DNA of 64,000 nucleotides from CAZAYP01 sp964489425 [NCBI: uncultured Verrucomicrobiota bacterium] (GCA_964489425.1 CAZAYP010000008.1:38435-102434), one strand, 5' to 3'; counted from the stretch's first letter, positions 18,685 to 28,051 are shown. Numbers and translations are program-made. Notes: a model not told the origin generated them from the sequence alone.

Positions 18685-19415
18685 CCCCGGGGCTTCAGAC
18701 CACGGGGGGCGGGGTGCGCGCCGCGCTGGCCGTTGCGGTCCTGTGCGCGGGCTTGTCGGCCGCATCCACCGCCGGCGCCGCCGCCGCGCCGGCGGCCGAC
18801 CCGCTGCGGGAGGCGCTGACCGATTGGCAGGCCGGGCTCCGGCAGGTTTCGTCGATTGCCAGCGATTTTGTCCAGGAAAAGCGCCTGGCGCTCTTCCAGG
18901 ATGTCCTCACGATCCGCGGCTGCCTGTTCATTGCGACCAACGGCCTGTTTGCCTGGGAAACCCACTGGCCGGTACGCTACAAGCTGGTGGTCGCCGACGG
19001 CCGCATCCGCCAGTGGGACGAAGAGACCGGCCGCGTGCAGACGTTCTCGATGCGGGACAACCCCGCGGCTTCGGTCATCCACGCGCAAATGTCGGCCTGG
19101 TTCTCGGGCCAGTACGAGGGCCTGACCAATACCTATGACGTCGCGCTCGCCGCCGAGCACCCGGTCTCATTCCTTTTCACGCCGCGCGCCGGCTCGCCGG
19201 CGGCGGGCTACGTGGCCACGGTCCAAGTCTGGCTGCGCCCGGACGGCCACTATCTCGACAAGGTGCGGATCGCGGAGCTTTCCGGCGACAGCACCGCCAT
19301 CACGTTTACCAACACGGTGCTGAACCAGGACCTGCCGGCGACGGCCTGGGACGTCCAGGTCCTTGCGACCAACGCCCTGCCGGCGACGGCGGCCGGGGCC
19401 CCCGTGGGCGAATGA
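18681..19415 (+). CDS. LolA-like outer-membrane carrier protein
   Basis: 244-residue periplasmic protein. A signal peptide ends near ASTAGAAAAPA. The LolA-like core begins VSSIASDFVQEKRLALF, with the Gln/Phe-rich first strand typical of the family, and continues as curved beta-strands (GLFAWETHWPVRYKLVVADG). LolA paralogues of this kind occur in aryl polyene clusters, where they are thought to help carry the lipid-linked product across the periplasm. Housekeeping LolA would not be expected in this setting. The start ATG overlaps the lyase stop (ATGA) and its own stop overlaps the exporter start, forming a tight chain of coupled genes. Confidence 0.8.
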   Translation: MTPGLQTTGGGVRAALAVAVLCAGLSAASTAGAAAAPAADPLREALTDWQAGLRQVSSIASDFVQEKRLALFQDVLTIRGCLFIATNGLFAWETHWPVRYKLVVADGRIRQWDEETGRVQTFSMRDNPAASVIHAQMSAWFSGQYEGLTNTYDVALAAEHPVSFLFTPRAGSPAAGYVATVQVWLRPDGHYLDKVRIAELSGDSTAITFTNTVLNQDLPATAWDVQVLATNALPATAAGAPVGE

Positions 19416-21790
19416 AGGCCCTCCGTTGCCTTGAAATCGCCCTGGTCCTGCTGCTGGCCGGCGGGGGCGTGTGGCTGCTTGTCTTCCGGCCGCTCGACGA
19501 TCGGCTCGACGCCATGCTGCCCCAGGATCCCGTGCTCCTGCAGTCCATGCGCGTGCTCGAGGACGCGAAGCTTTCCGGGCGGGTGATTGTCCAGGTGCAG
19601 GCCGAGGCATCCGGCTTTCCGCACGCGGATTTTGTCGCCGCCCTGGACCAGTTGGCGGCCGACCTGCACTCGCCCCTGGTCGCGCAGGTCATCACGCCGG
19701 CCGCCGCCATGCCCACGCCGGAGGATGTGCGTGAGCTGGCGACCTTCGCCCCCCAGCTCCTGGGCCCGGCGTCCTACGACGACCTGGAGCGGCGCCTCGG
19801 CGCCGAGGGTGTCGACCAGGCGCTCAAGGCCATCCGGCGGACCATGATGAGCCCCCACTCGCTGCCGCTGGCGGAATGGTTCCGCCGGGACCCGCTGGGC
19901 GCGCGGGCCACCGCCCTGAAGCCCCTGGAGCCGCTCGGCAAGGCCATGGGGTTCCGGCTGGCGATCACCGACGGTCACTTTTTCAGCGAGGACCAGCAGG
20001 CCGCGATGCTGATCCTGGAGACGCCCGTGCGCATCACCGACCACGCGGCGTCCTCCCAGTTGATGGACTTCATCCGCGCGGGGCTGGCCCGGCTGCCGGC
20101 CGGCCTCCGGGGGTCCATCATCGCCGGGCATCTCCACACCCTGAGCAACCAGCGCCTTATCCGGCGGGACATCGGCTGGACCGGAATGCTGGCGAGCGTT
20201 TTCTTTGGCGCGTTTTTCCTGATCTACTACCGCGACCTGCGCTCCGTGATCATCTTTGTCATCCCCACCCTCGGCATCCTCATGGGGCTCGCCGTGATCG
20301 GGATCACTGGCGCGCGGGTCGCGGCGATCGTGGTGGGCATGTGCGGCATGCTGGCGGGCATTGCCATTGATTACGGGATCCACGTGTACGTGGCGCTGTC
20401 GCGGCCGGAAGCCGACCGGTCGCGCGAGGCGGCCGTGCGGCTGATCCACCGCTCCCTCTGGCTCAGCGCCTTGACGACCATGACCCCGATCGCCGCGCTC
20501 ATGCTCTCGACCATTCCCGGCTACCGGCAGCTCGGGCTCCTGGCCAGCGCCACGCTCCTTTTCTCCCTGCTGCTGGCCATCCGGGTTATGCCGCTGTTCT
20601 TTCCCAAGGCGCTGAAGGCGGTGCCTGCGCCTGCGCCGCGCGGGGCGGCGCGCGCGCGGCCCGGCCCCGGGCCGGGCCGGGTGGTGTTACTTTTCCTGGT
20701 CTGCCTGGCCGGAGCCATTGTCGCGGCCACGACCATCAAGGTGGACCTTGATTTTGCGCGGCTGGACGGGACCGAGCCGGCGATCCTGCGGGACGAGGAA
20801 TCCTTTTTTGAACGCTGGGGCGCGGGGCCGGCCAGCATGGGCATTGTCGCGGTATGGGACCCGGACCCGGAGATCGCCCGCCAGGCCAACGACGCCATCT
20901 ACCAGCAGGTCAGCGCGATGGGGGCGACCTCCAACGCATTCTTCAGCCTGGCCGCGGTCTGCCCCTCAGAGAAAACGCGCGCCGCCAACGCCGCGCGCTG
21001 GCGGGATTTCTGGGACCGGCACGCGGCCGACGTCCGGGTGGAGCTGGCCCGGCTCGGTCCCGGCTATGGGTTCGCCACCAACGCATTTGATCCGTTCTTC
21101 GACTCGCTGCGCGCGGGCACGGACCCGGCGGTGTTCGCGGCGACCAATCGCCTGCTGGCCATGCTGGAACAGCAGTTCGTGCGCGCCAACGCCGACCGGT
21201 TCATGCTGTTGTCGTTTTATTGCGACAGCCCGGCTGTGGCGCGGGCGCTGGCCGATCTCCACGACGTCCCGGCCCAGTACGCGTGCATCTCGCGGCGCGG
21301 GCTGCAGGCGACGTTCGCGGGCAGCGTCATCCGGGACCTGGCCCGCCAGGCGATCGTCGGCCTGGCCCTGATCGGGATCCTCGTGGTGGTTTTGGTCCGC
21401 CAGGCGCGGGCCATGCTGCTCATCAGCATTCCGCCGATCGCCGGCGTGGTGGGCATGCTGGCGGGGCTGCGGCTGGCCGGGCAACCCCTCTCGCCCGTGA
21501 CCATGATGGCGGGGTTGCTGCTGGCGGGCAACTGCTTCGACTACGGGGTCTTCATGCTGGAGGCGTGGCGGCGCAACGCCCGCGAGGAGATCGGCCGCGG
21601 CGTCTACCTGGCATGGCTCACGACGGCGGGCGGGGCGGCGCTGCTGCTGGTGGCGCAGCACCCGGTGCTCTATGCCACGGGCCTGGCGCTCACGGTGGGC
21701 GTGACGTGCGGCTACGTCACCGCGCGGTGGGTGCTCTGGTCGGCGGCCGCGGTGCTGCGCGTGCCCACCCGGAGCCAGGGGCCGGCATGA
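19412..21790 (+). CDS. MMPL/RND-family exporter of the polyene cluster
   Basis: 792-residue inner-membrane protein with the duplicated MMPL architecture. TM1 (residues about 7-26) precedes a large periplasmic loop, then a block of about five helices from MLASVFFGAFFLIYY to SATLLFSLLLAIRVMPLFF. The second half repeats this: a helix VVLLFLVCLAGAIVAATT, a loop, then a block starting RQAIVGLALIGILVVVLV. A family-like GMLAGIAIDYGIHVYVAL string with an intramembrane Asp supports proton coupling. It is predicted to export the lipid-linked polyene with the LolA-like protein and the lipoprotein encoded on either side. Both junctions are 4-bp ATGA overlaps. Confidence 0.85.
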   Translation: MKALRCLEIALVLLLAGGGVWLLVFRPLDDRLDAMLPQDPVLLQSMRVLEDAKLSGRVIVQVQAEASGFPHADFVAALDQLAADLHSPLVAQVITPAAAMPTPEDVRELATFAPQLLGPASYDDLERRLGAEGVDQALKAIRRTMMSPHSLPLAEWFRRDPLGARATALKPLEPLGKAMGFRLAITDGHFFSEDQQAAMLILETPVRITDHAASSQLMDFIRAGLARLPAGLRGSIIAGHLHTLSNQRLIRRDIGWTGMLASVFFGAFFLIYYRDLRSVIIFVIPTLGILMGLAVIGITGARVAAIVVGMCGMLAGIAIDYGIHVYVALSRPEADRSREAAVRLIHRSLWLSALTTMTPIAALMLSTIPGYRQLGLLASATLLFSLLLAIRVMPLFFPKALKAVPAPAPRGAARARPGPGPGRVVLLFLVCLAGAIVAATTIKVDLDFARLDGTEPAILRDEESFFERWGAGPASMGIVAVWDPDPEIARQANDAIYQQVSAMGATSNAFFSLAAVCPSEKTRAANAARWRDFWDRHAADVRVELARLGPGYGFATNAFDPFFDSLRAGTDPAVFAATNRLLAMLEQQFVRANADRFMLLSFYCDSPAVARALADLHDVPAQYACISRRGLQATFAGSVIRDLARQAIVGLALIGILVVVLVRQARAMLLISIPPIAGVVGMLAGLRLAGQPLSPVTMMAGLLLAGNCFDYGVFMLEAWRRNAREEIGRGVYLAWLTTAGGAALLLVAQHPVLYATGLALTVGVTCGYVTARWVLWSAAAVLRVPTRSQGPA

Positions 21791-22497
21791 CCGCATCCCC
21801 CCGGCCATCCTGGCGCGTTGTGCTGCCCGTGCTGCTGGCGGTGGTCCTGGCGACCGGGTGCGCCAGCCTGCGGCCGCCGGCGGTACCCGCGGCGCCGCCC
21901 GCGGGATACCTGGGCGCGGTCCAGGCCGCCCAGGCTGGATTCCATGCGGTCTACGAGGGCGAACTGCGGATCTGGTTCCATTCCTTTTCGGCCATCTGGT
22001 ATGTCGCCGTGCCGCCGGGCGGCACCAGCCTGGCCGTGGCGGTGCTCAGCCCGACGGGCGTCAAGATCATGCAGATGCACGGCGCGCCGGGCGCGCACGC
22101 GTGCGTGGTGGCGGTGCCTGCGGCGGATCGGTTGCAACCGTACGGCGCGGCCCTGTGGGGCGGCCTGTGGTGGGGCCTTGCGGCCGGTGGCCAGGCGCCT
22201 GTAACGGACTGGGTGCGGCAAGGCAACGAGGTCGCGGGTTGCGCGATGCAGGGCGCGGCCCAGGCGCGGTTCCTGGCGCTGGCCACCAACGGGGCGCTGG
22301 CCGGGCTGGACGTGCGCGAAGCCGGCCGGCGCCGGTACGCCATCCGGCTGGCCGAGGCGCGCCACCACGCGGACCGCGCGTATGCGGGCCGGGTCAGGAT
22401 TGAATGCGCCCGGCCCCGGTGCCGCCTGACCCTGGCCTTGAAGAGCCTGCGCTGGAGCGACGACCCGGGACCCACCGACCATGCCGCTGGACCCTAA
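21787..22497 (+). CDS. Lipoprotein of the polyene cluster, DUF3261-like position
   Basis: 236 residues with a bacterial lipoprotein signal (hydrophobic stretch, lipobox LATGC, Cys near residue 25), so it should be lipid-anchored. The mature domain is beta-rich (VYEGELRIWFHSFSAIWYVA) and in style resembles the DUF3261 lipoproteins that follow the MMPL gene in aryl polyene clusters. Position is a large part of this call. The C-terminal segment contains Arg/Cys-rich RVRIECARPRCRL. It overlaps the exporter stop (ATGA) and the start of the radical SAM gene (17 bp). Confidence 0.65.
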   Translation: MTASPRPSWRVVLPVLLAVVLATGCASLRPPAVPAAPPAGYLGAVQAAQAGFHAVYEGELRIWFHSFSAIWYVAVPPGGTSLAVAVLSPTGVKIMQMHGAPGAHACVVAVPAADRLQPYGAALWGGLWWGLAAGGQAPVTDWVRQGNEVAGCAMQGAAQARFLALATNGALAGLDVREAGRRRYAIRLAEARHHADRAYAGRVRIECARPRCRLTLALKSLRWSDDPGPTDHAAGP

Positions 22498-23917
22498 GCG
22501 CATCCTGCTGATCCACCCCGTGGGCGGCCACAAGCACGCTGCGGCCTCCGACATCGTGCGCAAGGCCAACCGAATGCCGCCGATCGGCCTGGCCTCCATC
22601 GCCGCCTGGCTGGAGCAGGCGGGGCTGCGCGCGGACATCCTCGACTTCAACGCCGATCCCGCCAGCGAGGCGCGCCTGGAAGAGCAGGTGCGGGCCACCG
22701 CTCCTGGCTTCGTGGGGTTCAGCTGCACCACGTCCGCGTTTCTCGACGCCGCCGGGCTGGCGCAGCAGGTCAAGGCGTGGGCGCCCGCCACGGTCACGGT
22801 GGTGGGCGGCGCGCACGTCTCCGCGCTCCGCGAGGAGGCGCTGGCGCGTTATCCCCAGTTCGACTACGGGGTGTGGGGCGAAGGCGAGGAGACCCTGCGC
22901 GTGCTGATGCAGGGCGACCCCGCGGACCGCGCGGGATTGATCTTTCGCGAGGGCGGCGCCGTGCGCTGCGGCGGGCGGCGGGAGCCCGGCCTCGTGCTGG
23001 ACCGCCTGCCGTTCCCGGCCTACGAGAAGCTGCCCGGCTATCCCGACCGTTACACGCTGCCCATCTTCAATTACCCGAAAGCCCCCAACGCCAGCTTTAT
23101 TTCCAGCCGGGGGTGCCCCTGCGCTTGCAGCTATTGCGACCGCTCCGTCTTCGGCGCCGAGTTCCGCTACAACTCCGCCGATTATGTGTACCGCCACATG
23201 CGCCACATGCGCGACCGGTTCGGCGTCCGGCACCTTAACTTTTACGATGACCAGTTCACGCTCCACCGCGGCCGGGTGGCCGAGCTGGCGCAGCGCCTGG
23301 CCGACGAGCCGCTCGGCATGACGTTCAACTGCGCCGCGCGGCCGGACCGCCTGGACGCCGAACTGCTGGCGGCGCTGAAGCGGGCCGGCTGCTGGATGAT
23401 CAGCCTCGGTATCGAGACCGGCGATCCCGAGCTGCTGGCCCGCCACCGCCGCCACGGCGACCTGGACCAACTCGCCGCGGTCATTCGCCTGATCAACCAG
23501 GCGGGCATCCGCGCCAAGGGCCTGGTCATGCTCGGGTTGCCCGGCGAGACGGAGGACTCGATCCGCCGCAGCATGCGGTATGTGCACAGCCTGCCGATCG
23601 ACGACTTGAACGTCGCCAAGTTCACGCCGTTCCCGGGCACACCGCTGTACCAAGATATCCGGCAGCACGGCACGTTCGACGAGGATTGGAACCGCATGGA
23701 CTGCATGCATTTCCTGTTTGTCCCCAAGGGGCTGACCGCCGCGCGCATGCAGGCGCTGTTCATGGAGTTTTACAAGCGCCACGCCATGCGGCCGCGGACG
23801 GCGTGGGGGTACTTCACCATGCTCTGGAAGTCGCCGGACAGCTGGCGGCGGTTTGCCGCCGATGCCGGGGCCTTTTTTTCGTTTGCACGCAGCAACCGCC
23901 GGTGGCAAGATGACTGA
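22481..23917 (+). CDS. Radical SAM protein with B12-binding-like N-terminal domain (1 of 3)
   Basis: 478 residues. The N-terminal Rossmann-type cobalamin-binding-like domain (RILLIHPVGG ... GFVGFSCTT ... VTVVGGAHVS ... WGEGEETL) is followed by a radical SAM core. Its CxxxCxxC motif is Cys212, Cys216 and Cys219 in SRGCPCACSYC, with an extra Cys214 inside the loop. The GIETGDPELL and GLPGETEDSI strings are typical of the BchE/HpnJ-like group. Members of this group do methylations, ring formations or rearrangements at unactivated carbons; the substrate here is unknown. Its place between the lipoprotein and ACP genes suggests that it tailors the aryl polyene chain or ring. No DxHxxG motif is seen, which is common in this class. 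Confidence 0.85.
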   Translation: MPLDPKRILLIHPVGGHKHAAASDIVRKANRMPPIGLASIAAWLEQAGLRADILDFNADPASEARLEEQVRATAPGFVGFSCTTSAFLDAAGLAQQVKAWAPATVTVVGGAHVSALREEALARYPQFDYGVWGEGEETLRVLMQGDPADRAGLIFREGGAVRCGGRREPGLVLDRLPFPAYEKLPGYPDRYTLPIFNYPKAPNASFISSRGCPCACSYCDRSVFGAEFRYNSADYVYRHMRHMRDRFGVRHLNFYDDQFTLHRGRVAELAQRLADEPLGMTFNCAARPDRLDAELLAALKRAGCWMISLGIETGDPELLARHRRHGDLDQLAAVIRLINQAGIRAKGLVMLGLPGETEDSIRRSMRYVHSLPIDDLNVAKFTPFPGTPLYQDIRQHGTFDEDWNRMDCMHFLFVPKGLTAARMQALFMEFYKRHAMRPRTAWGYFTMLWKSPDSWRRFAADAGAFFSFARSNRRWQDD

Positions 23918-23997
23918 AGTTGGTTGGTATCGTGTAACAACATGGTGGCCTGTGACCGGCATACGCCGCGCGGACCACCCAACATAGGAGATGTGAG

Positions 23998-24447
23998 ATG
24001 AATATTAACAAGCTGACCGTGGGCCTACTGGTGGCTTTGCTGAGCGCCACCTCCGCGTTTGCCTGGGGCGAGGCGCCGGTCAAGACCTACGAGGGCACAA
24101 CCGGCCTGCCCACGTTGCAGGAAGTCACGGACGTGATGATGACGGCCAATACCCCCGCCGCCATATACGGCAGCGGAACCGTCACATGGGTGTTTGAAAA
24201 AGTGAAGGATGGCGAGATCGTCGGGACCCTTTACGACCGCAACTACATGGCCAAGGTCACGATCACTTTTGACACTGAAAAATACACCATCACTTACAAG
24301 GACAGCACAAACCTCAATTACGATGGCACCAAGATCCACCCCAGTTACGACAAGTGGGTCACCGCGTTGAAGTTGAATATTGATAAGACGTTCACGCTCA
24401 AGAAAGCTGCCGCCGCCCCAGCCGCTGCCCCCGCTGCCCAGCAGTAG
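23998..24447 (+). CDS. Small secreted protein inside the polyene operon
   Basis: 149 residues with a good signal peptide (MNINKLTVGLLVALLSATSAFA) and a GGAG ribosome-binding site. The mature part looks like a small beta-sandwich or barrel (VTWVFEKVKDGEIVG, KVTITFDTEKYTITYKDS) and ends in an Ala/Pro tail (AAAAPAAAPAAQQ). I do not recognise a family. It is less GC-biased than its neighbours. An 80-bp gap on the left and 14 bp before the ACP gene place it in the operon, perhaps with an added internal promoter. It could bind or present the product in the periplasm, but there is no direct evidence. Confidence 0.65.
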   Translation: MNINKLTVGLLVALLSATSAFAWGEAPVKTYEGTTGLPTLQEVTDVMMTANTPAAIYGSGTVTWVFEKVKDGEIVGTLYDRNYMAKVTITFDTEKYTITYKDSTNLNYDGTKIHPSYDKWVTALKLNIDKTFTLKKAAAAPAAAPAAQQ

Positions 24448-24461
24448 GTCGGATCGCTCGC

Positions 24462-24740
24462 ATGCAGGAAGCGCAGCCGGATTTTGGCGCACTGAAGGCG
24501 CAGCTCAAGGAGCTGATCGTCTCGCACCTTGCGCTGGTCAACGTGACGCCCGGCTCCATCCGGGATGAGGCCCCCCTGTTTGGCGAAGGGCTGGGGCTCG
24601 ACTCGCTGGACGCGGTTGAACTGATCGTCATGCTCAAGCGCCACTTTGGCGTGACGGTTCCGGACTCGGAAACCGGGCGCCGGATTTTCAGTTCCATCGA
24701 TACGCTGGCCGAGTACGTCCAGGCGAACCGCACCCAGTGA
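24462..24740 (+). CDS. Acyl carrier protein
   Basis: 92-residue four-helix carrier domain. The 4'-phosphopantetheine serine is in GLDSLDAVEL. Acidic helix II (DAVELIVMLKRHF) and the helix III region (SIDTLAEYVQ) are typical. The N-terminus is about ten residues longer than housekeeping AcpP. It lies directly before a ketosynthase gene and is the only ACP in the window, so it should carry the growing polyene chain. Classical aryl polyene clusters usually have two ACPs. Confidence 0.93.
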   Translation: MQEAQPDFGALKAQLKELIVSHLALVNVTPGSIRDEAPLFGEGLGLDSLDAVELIVMLKRHFGVTVPDSETGRRIFSSIDTLAEYVQANRTQ

Positions 24741-24785
24741 CCGCCGCGTTCGCGCCGCGCCCGCCCGCCCGGGAACCGAGGCGCC

Positions 24786-25979
24786 ATGGCTGATGCCGTG
24801 GCCATCACCGGAATGGGCTGCGTCTCGGCCGCCGGCGGTACGGTGGATGACCACCGGCACGGCCTGCGCAAGCGCGAGCGCCTGTGCGTTACCCGGACCA
24901 CGGTTGGGCCGGCCAATCCCTACCCGGTTTTCGCGGTCGATGATCCCACGCTGGCCGCGACGCCGGAGGAGATGCGCGTCGCCAAGCTGGCGCTCAAGGC
25001 CGCGCGCGAGGCGCTGGCTGATGCCGGCTTGGAAACCCCGCCCCGGGATGCCCGGGTCGGGGTTTTCCTTGGGTCGACCACGTCCTGCCAGCTCAACGAC
25101 CTTGAGTTTCAGCGCGCCTACCGCGCCACCGGCGAGGTGCGGCCAGCAGCCCCGGACCGCTATTTCTCCGGCCACCTTGCCGAGCGCGTGGCCCGGCGCC
25201 TCAACCTGCCGCCCGGTCCGCGCTGGGTGATCGCCAATGCCTGCGCGTCGGCCACGGATGCGATTGGCATGGCCACGGAAGCGGTCCGGCAAGGCTGCTG
25301 CGACATTGCCATCGCGGGTGGCGCCGACGAGTTGAGCCCGGTCTCGCTCTGCGGATTTCATGCGCTGGGCATTGTCAGCCCGGTTCCCTGCCGGCCCTTT
25401 GATCGGGACCGGGCCGGCCTGAACCTCGGGGAAGGCGCCGGGATCGTGGTGCTGGAACCGGCCGCGGCCGCCGCCCGGCGTGGCCGGGACCCGGCGCTGT
25501 TCGTCGCAGGCTACGGTTGTGCCGGCGATGGTTACCACATGACGGCCCCGCATCCGGACGGCCTGGGGCTGGAACTGGCGATCCGCCGCGCGTTGACGGC
25601 GGCGCAGATCGTCCCGGCCGACATTGCCTTTATCAACGCGCACGGCACGGCCACGCGCGATAACGACCGGGTGGAAGGCCGGGCGCTGGTGCGCGTGTTC
25701 GGCGAGGGATTGTGCGCCGTATCGACCAAGGGCTACACGGGCCACGCGCTGGGCGGCGTCGGCGGCATGGAGGCGGTATTCACTGCCCTGGGCCTTGTGG
25801 AGGGCTGGATTCCCGCCAACATTGGCTTTGAGAACCGGGACGCGGACATCCCGTTCAGCCCGCCATCCGCGCCGACGCAGATCAACGGCCGGCATGCGCT
25901 GTCGACATCGTTGGCGTTTGGCGGGAGCAACGCGGCGCTCGTCATCCGGTACAACGGCAAAGAAAGGCGGCCCGCGTGA
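24786..25979 (+). CDS. Beta-ketoacyl-ACP synthase (FabF-like), active
   Basis: Condensing enzyme, 397 residues. The Cys-His-His triad is complete: Cys153 in NACASATD, His286 in NAHGTAT and His320 in GYTGHALGG. LNLGEGAGIVVLE and LAFGGSN are intact. It elongates the ACP-bound chain with malonyl-ACP. The next gene, overlapping by 4 bp, is a Cys-less ketosynthase homologue, so the two probably form a KS/chain-length-factor heterodimer as known for aryl polyene synthases. Confidence 0.92.
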   Translation: MADAVAITGMGCVSAAGGTVDDHRHGLRKRERLCVTRTTVGPANPYPVFAVDDPTLAATPEEMRVAKLALKAAREALADAGLETPPRDARVGVFLGSTTSCQLNDLEFQRAYRATGEVRPAAPDRYFSGHLAERVARRLNLPPGPRWVIANACASATDAIGMATEAVRQGCCDIAIAGGADELSPVSLCGFHALGIVSPVPCRPFDRDRAGLNLGEGAGIVVLEPAAAAARRGRDPALFVAGYGCAGDGYHMTAPHPDGLGLELAIRRALTAAQIVPADIAFINAHGTATRDNDRVEGRALVRVFGEGLCAVSTKGYTGHALGGVGGMEAVFTALGLVEGWIPANIGFENRDADIPFSPPSAPTQINGRHALSTSLAFGGSNAALVIRYNGKERRPA

Positions 25980-26956
25980 CGCTCGACGTGTTGAGCCTGG
26001 GGGTCATGGGCGCCTTTGGGCGCGGCGCGGCGCGGTTGTCCGCGGCCGTGGCCGGCCCGGTTCCGCCGCCCGGCACCTGCACCTTGCCGCGCCTTGGAAC
26101 CAGCGTGCCCGTGCGCCGGGTGGATGACACGCTCTTTCAGGATCCGCTGCTCCACCCCGCGCGGCGCGCCGGACGATTCATCAAGATGGCCATGCTGGCC
26201 GCGGCGGACTGCCTCCAGGCGGCGGCGCTCGACGCGTCCGCCCGCGAGCGGTTGGGCCTGATCCTGGTGACCGGCATGGGCGCGCATGATCATAATTTCG
26301 GTTTCGTGGAGGGGCTGTTGGAATACGGCATGGACCAGGGATCGCCGACGCTTTTCTCGCACTCGGTGCACAATGCAGCGGCTTCCTACCTTGCCGCGAT
26401 GACCGGGTCGCACGGCCCGGTCCTGACCCTGGCGCACTTTGCCGCCCCCTTGCACCAGGGGCTCGACGCCGCCCGGCTCTGGCTGGCCGCCGGCGCGTGC
26501 GACCATGTCCTGCTGGGCGCGGTGGATGAGCTGGGCGCCTATCTGCTGGCCATCTATGCCGCCCGCGGCATGATCGCCGGTGACGGCGTGCTGCAAACCC
26601 GCACGCTCGACCAGCCCATCGGCATCGTGCCGGGCGAGGGTGCGGCTTGTTTCCTGCTCGCGCGGCCGGACGCCGGCCGACCGCGGCGCGGGCAGATCCG
26701 CCGCGCCGGGCCGCCCGGCGAGATTCCGGAACTTGTCTGGCTGGACCACGACGGGCTCTGGTCAACGGGCGCGGTGTTCCCCGCGGCCCTCCGGGGCCGG
26801 CCCCTGGCCTGCCACAACGATGTGTGGGGCAGCTTCCCGTGCGGTACCGGCCTGGCGCTGGCCGCCGGCCTGCTCGGGTTGCCGGCCCGCGCCAGCCGGA
26901 GCATCCTGTGCCACACCCACCGGCCCGGCGTGGACCCGCTATGGATAACGCCATGA
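25976..26956 (+). CDS. Cys-less ketosynthase homologue (chain-length-factor-like)
   Basis: 326 residues starting at GTG 25976, which overlaps the KS stop. It has a ketosynthase N-terminal-like fold (LGLILVTGMGAHDHNFGF, FSHSVHNAAASYLAAMTG). At the position of the nucleophilic Cys it reads TLAHFAAPLHQG, with His154 in place of Cys, so it cannot condense by itself. IVPGEGAACFLL matches the KS GEGA loop. The C-terminal half is short compared with a complete ketosynthase. This matches the 'KS-like chain length factor' partner of aryl polyene synthases. Its stop codon touches repeat copy B. Confidence 0.8.
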   Translation: MTLDVLSLGVMGAFGRGAARLSAAVAGPVPPPGTCTLPRLGTSVPVRRVDDTLFQDPLLHPARRAGRFIKMAMLAAADCLQAAALDASARERLGLILVTGMGAHDHNFGFVEGLLEYGMDQGSPTLFSHSVHNAAASYLAAMTGSHGPVLTLAHFAAPLHQGLDAARLWLAAGACDHVLLGAVDELGAYLLAIYAARGMIAGDGVLQTRTLDQPIGIVPGEGAACFLLARPDAGRPRRGQIRRAGPPGEIPELVWLDHDGLWSTGAVFPAALRGRPLACHNDVWGSFPCGTGLALAAGLLGLPARASRSILCHTHRPGVDPLWITP

Positions 26957-26957
26957 A

Positions 26958-27168
26958 CCTAGAAAGAGCAGATGAACTACGAATCGCGCGAATCACGCGA
27001 ATGCAGCCCTTTGACTCTCAGCTAAATATGTACGGCAATGGCTCGAATTCTTCCTTCACCCAACAGGTGCACGATGTTATTCTCAGCTTGTTCGACCGTT
27101 CTTTTTTCTGCGGCAACGAGTTTCGCGTTATTCGCGTATTTCGTAGTTAATTAAAATGCTGAATTTAG
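26958..27168 (+). repeat. Interspersed inverted-repeat element, copy B
   Basis: Second copy, with 27-nt arms at 26975-27001 and 27122-27148. It begins one base after the stop codon of the Cys-less ketosynthase and ends at the ATG of the PagL-like gene, so its right end (GCTGAATTTAGG) supplies the region where that gene's ribosome-binding site must lie. It is inserted within the biosynthetic operon without breaking any gene. Confidence 0.85.
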
Positions 27169-27169
27169 G

Positions 27170-27745
27170 ATGAAGACCACCGCGGTCCGCCTGGCCATGG
27201 CCGCCACGATGCTGCTGGGCATGGCCGCGACCCGCGCGGAAGAAGCCAAGGTGCCCGGCCACCTGGCCGTGCTCGCCGGGGCAGGGGAATCTTTCCCCGG
27301 GTGGGGGGCCACCACCGAACGCGTCAAGACGGTCGACCTGACGCTGCGTTACGCCGGCCTGATCAACCGGCGCTTCGGCCCGCGCGCATTGGACCTCCGC
27401 GAACAGCTGTGGATCGAGCTGCCCGTTTTCTGGGTTTACGCGCCGGACCACGCGCCGATCTACAGCATGAATTTTCTGTTTTGCAGCATCTATGAACGCT
27501 ACGCAACCTGCCAGCCCTACCTGACCCTTGGCGGCGGCCCGGTGTACGTGGAGGCCGACATTCCGGGCATGGGGTCGCGCCTGTGCGGAAACTACCAGGC
27601 CGGCGTGGGCGCAAGGTTCCCGTTCGGCCGCTGGGCGCTGCATGTCGAGGCGCGGTACCACCACATCTCCAACATGAACACCGCCGACCCGAACGTGCCG
27701 ATCAATTCGCTGCGCGGCCTGCTGGGCGCGAGCTGGGATTACTAA
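27170..27745 (+). CDS. PagL-like lipid A 3-O-deacylase / acyloxyacyl hydrolase
   Basis: 191 residues with a signal peptide (MKTTAVRLAMAATMLLGMAATRA) and alternating beta-strand segments of a small outer-membrane barrel. Near the C-terminus, ARYHHISNMNTADPN ... INSL matches the PagL active-site pattern His-x-Ser-Asn followed by an NPG/N-x-G-like stretch. I could not place the third catalytic acid with certainty. PagL removes the 3-position acyl chain from lipid A. In this cluster it could trim lipid A or act on a polyene lipid; that is inference. The start codon abuts repeat copy B, whose TTTAGG end may act as the ribosome-binding site. Confidence 0.6.
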   Translation: MKTTAVRLAMAATMLLGMAATRAEEAKVPGHLAVLAGAGESFPGWGATTERVKTVDLTLRYAGLINRRFGPRALDLREQLWIELPVFWVYAPDHAPIYSMNFLFCSIYERYATCQPYLTLGGGPVYVEADIPGMGSRLCGNYQAGVGARFPFGRWALHVEARYHHISNMNTADPNVPINSLRGLLGASWDY

Positions 27746-28051
27746 AGAGGCGCGCCTGTCCGGCGATGCAGCCACGCTGCTCAATCGCTGTTCCGTGGTC
27801 GGGCAGGCGTTACGAGTCTGCTTCTGGCAGACACCGGGGCGGGGCAGACGCCCCAACCGAGCGGGCGGTTACAGCAGTGCAAGACGCCGCCGCGCCGCGT
27901 AGCCGCGGGCGTGAGCCCGTGGCGAGATCCGCAGGCCGCACCCGCGCGGCCCGCGGCCGAACCGTTTCACTATCGGGCGTTGCTTGAAGGATCAACCCAG
28001 GCCGGCCGGATACGCCCCGCTTCTGCGCCCAGCATCGCCACACGTCCTCAT
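27746..28051 (+). other. Non-coding stretch between the two cluster arms
   Basis: About 300 bp between the convergent PagL-like and DUF2442 genes. GC-rich short hairpins are possible (for example GGGGCG with CGCCCC around 27837-27855), but I find no T-run and no credible ORF. Confidence 0.4.
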
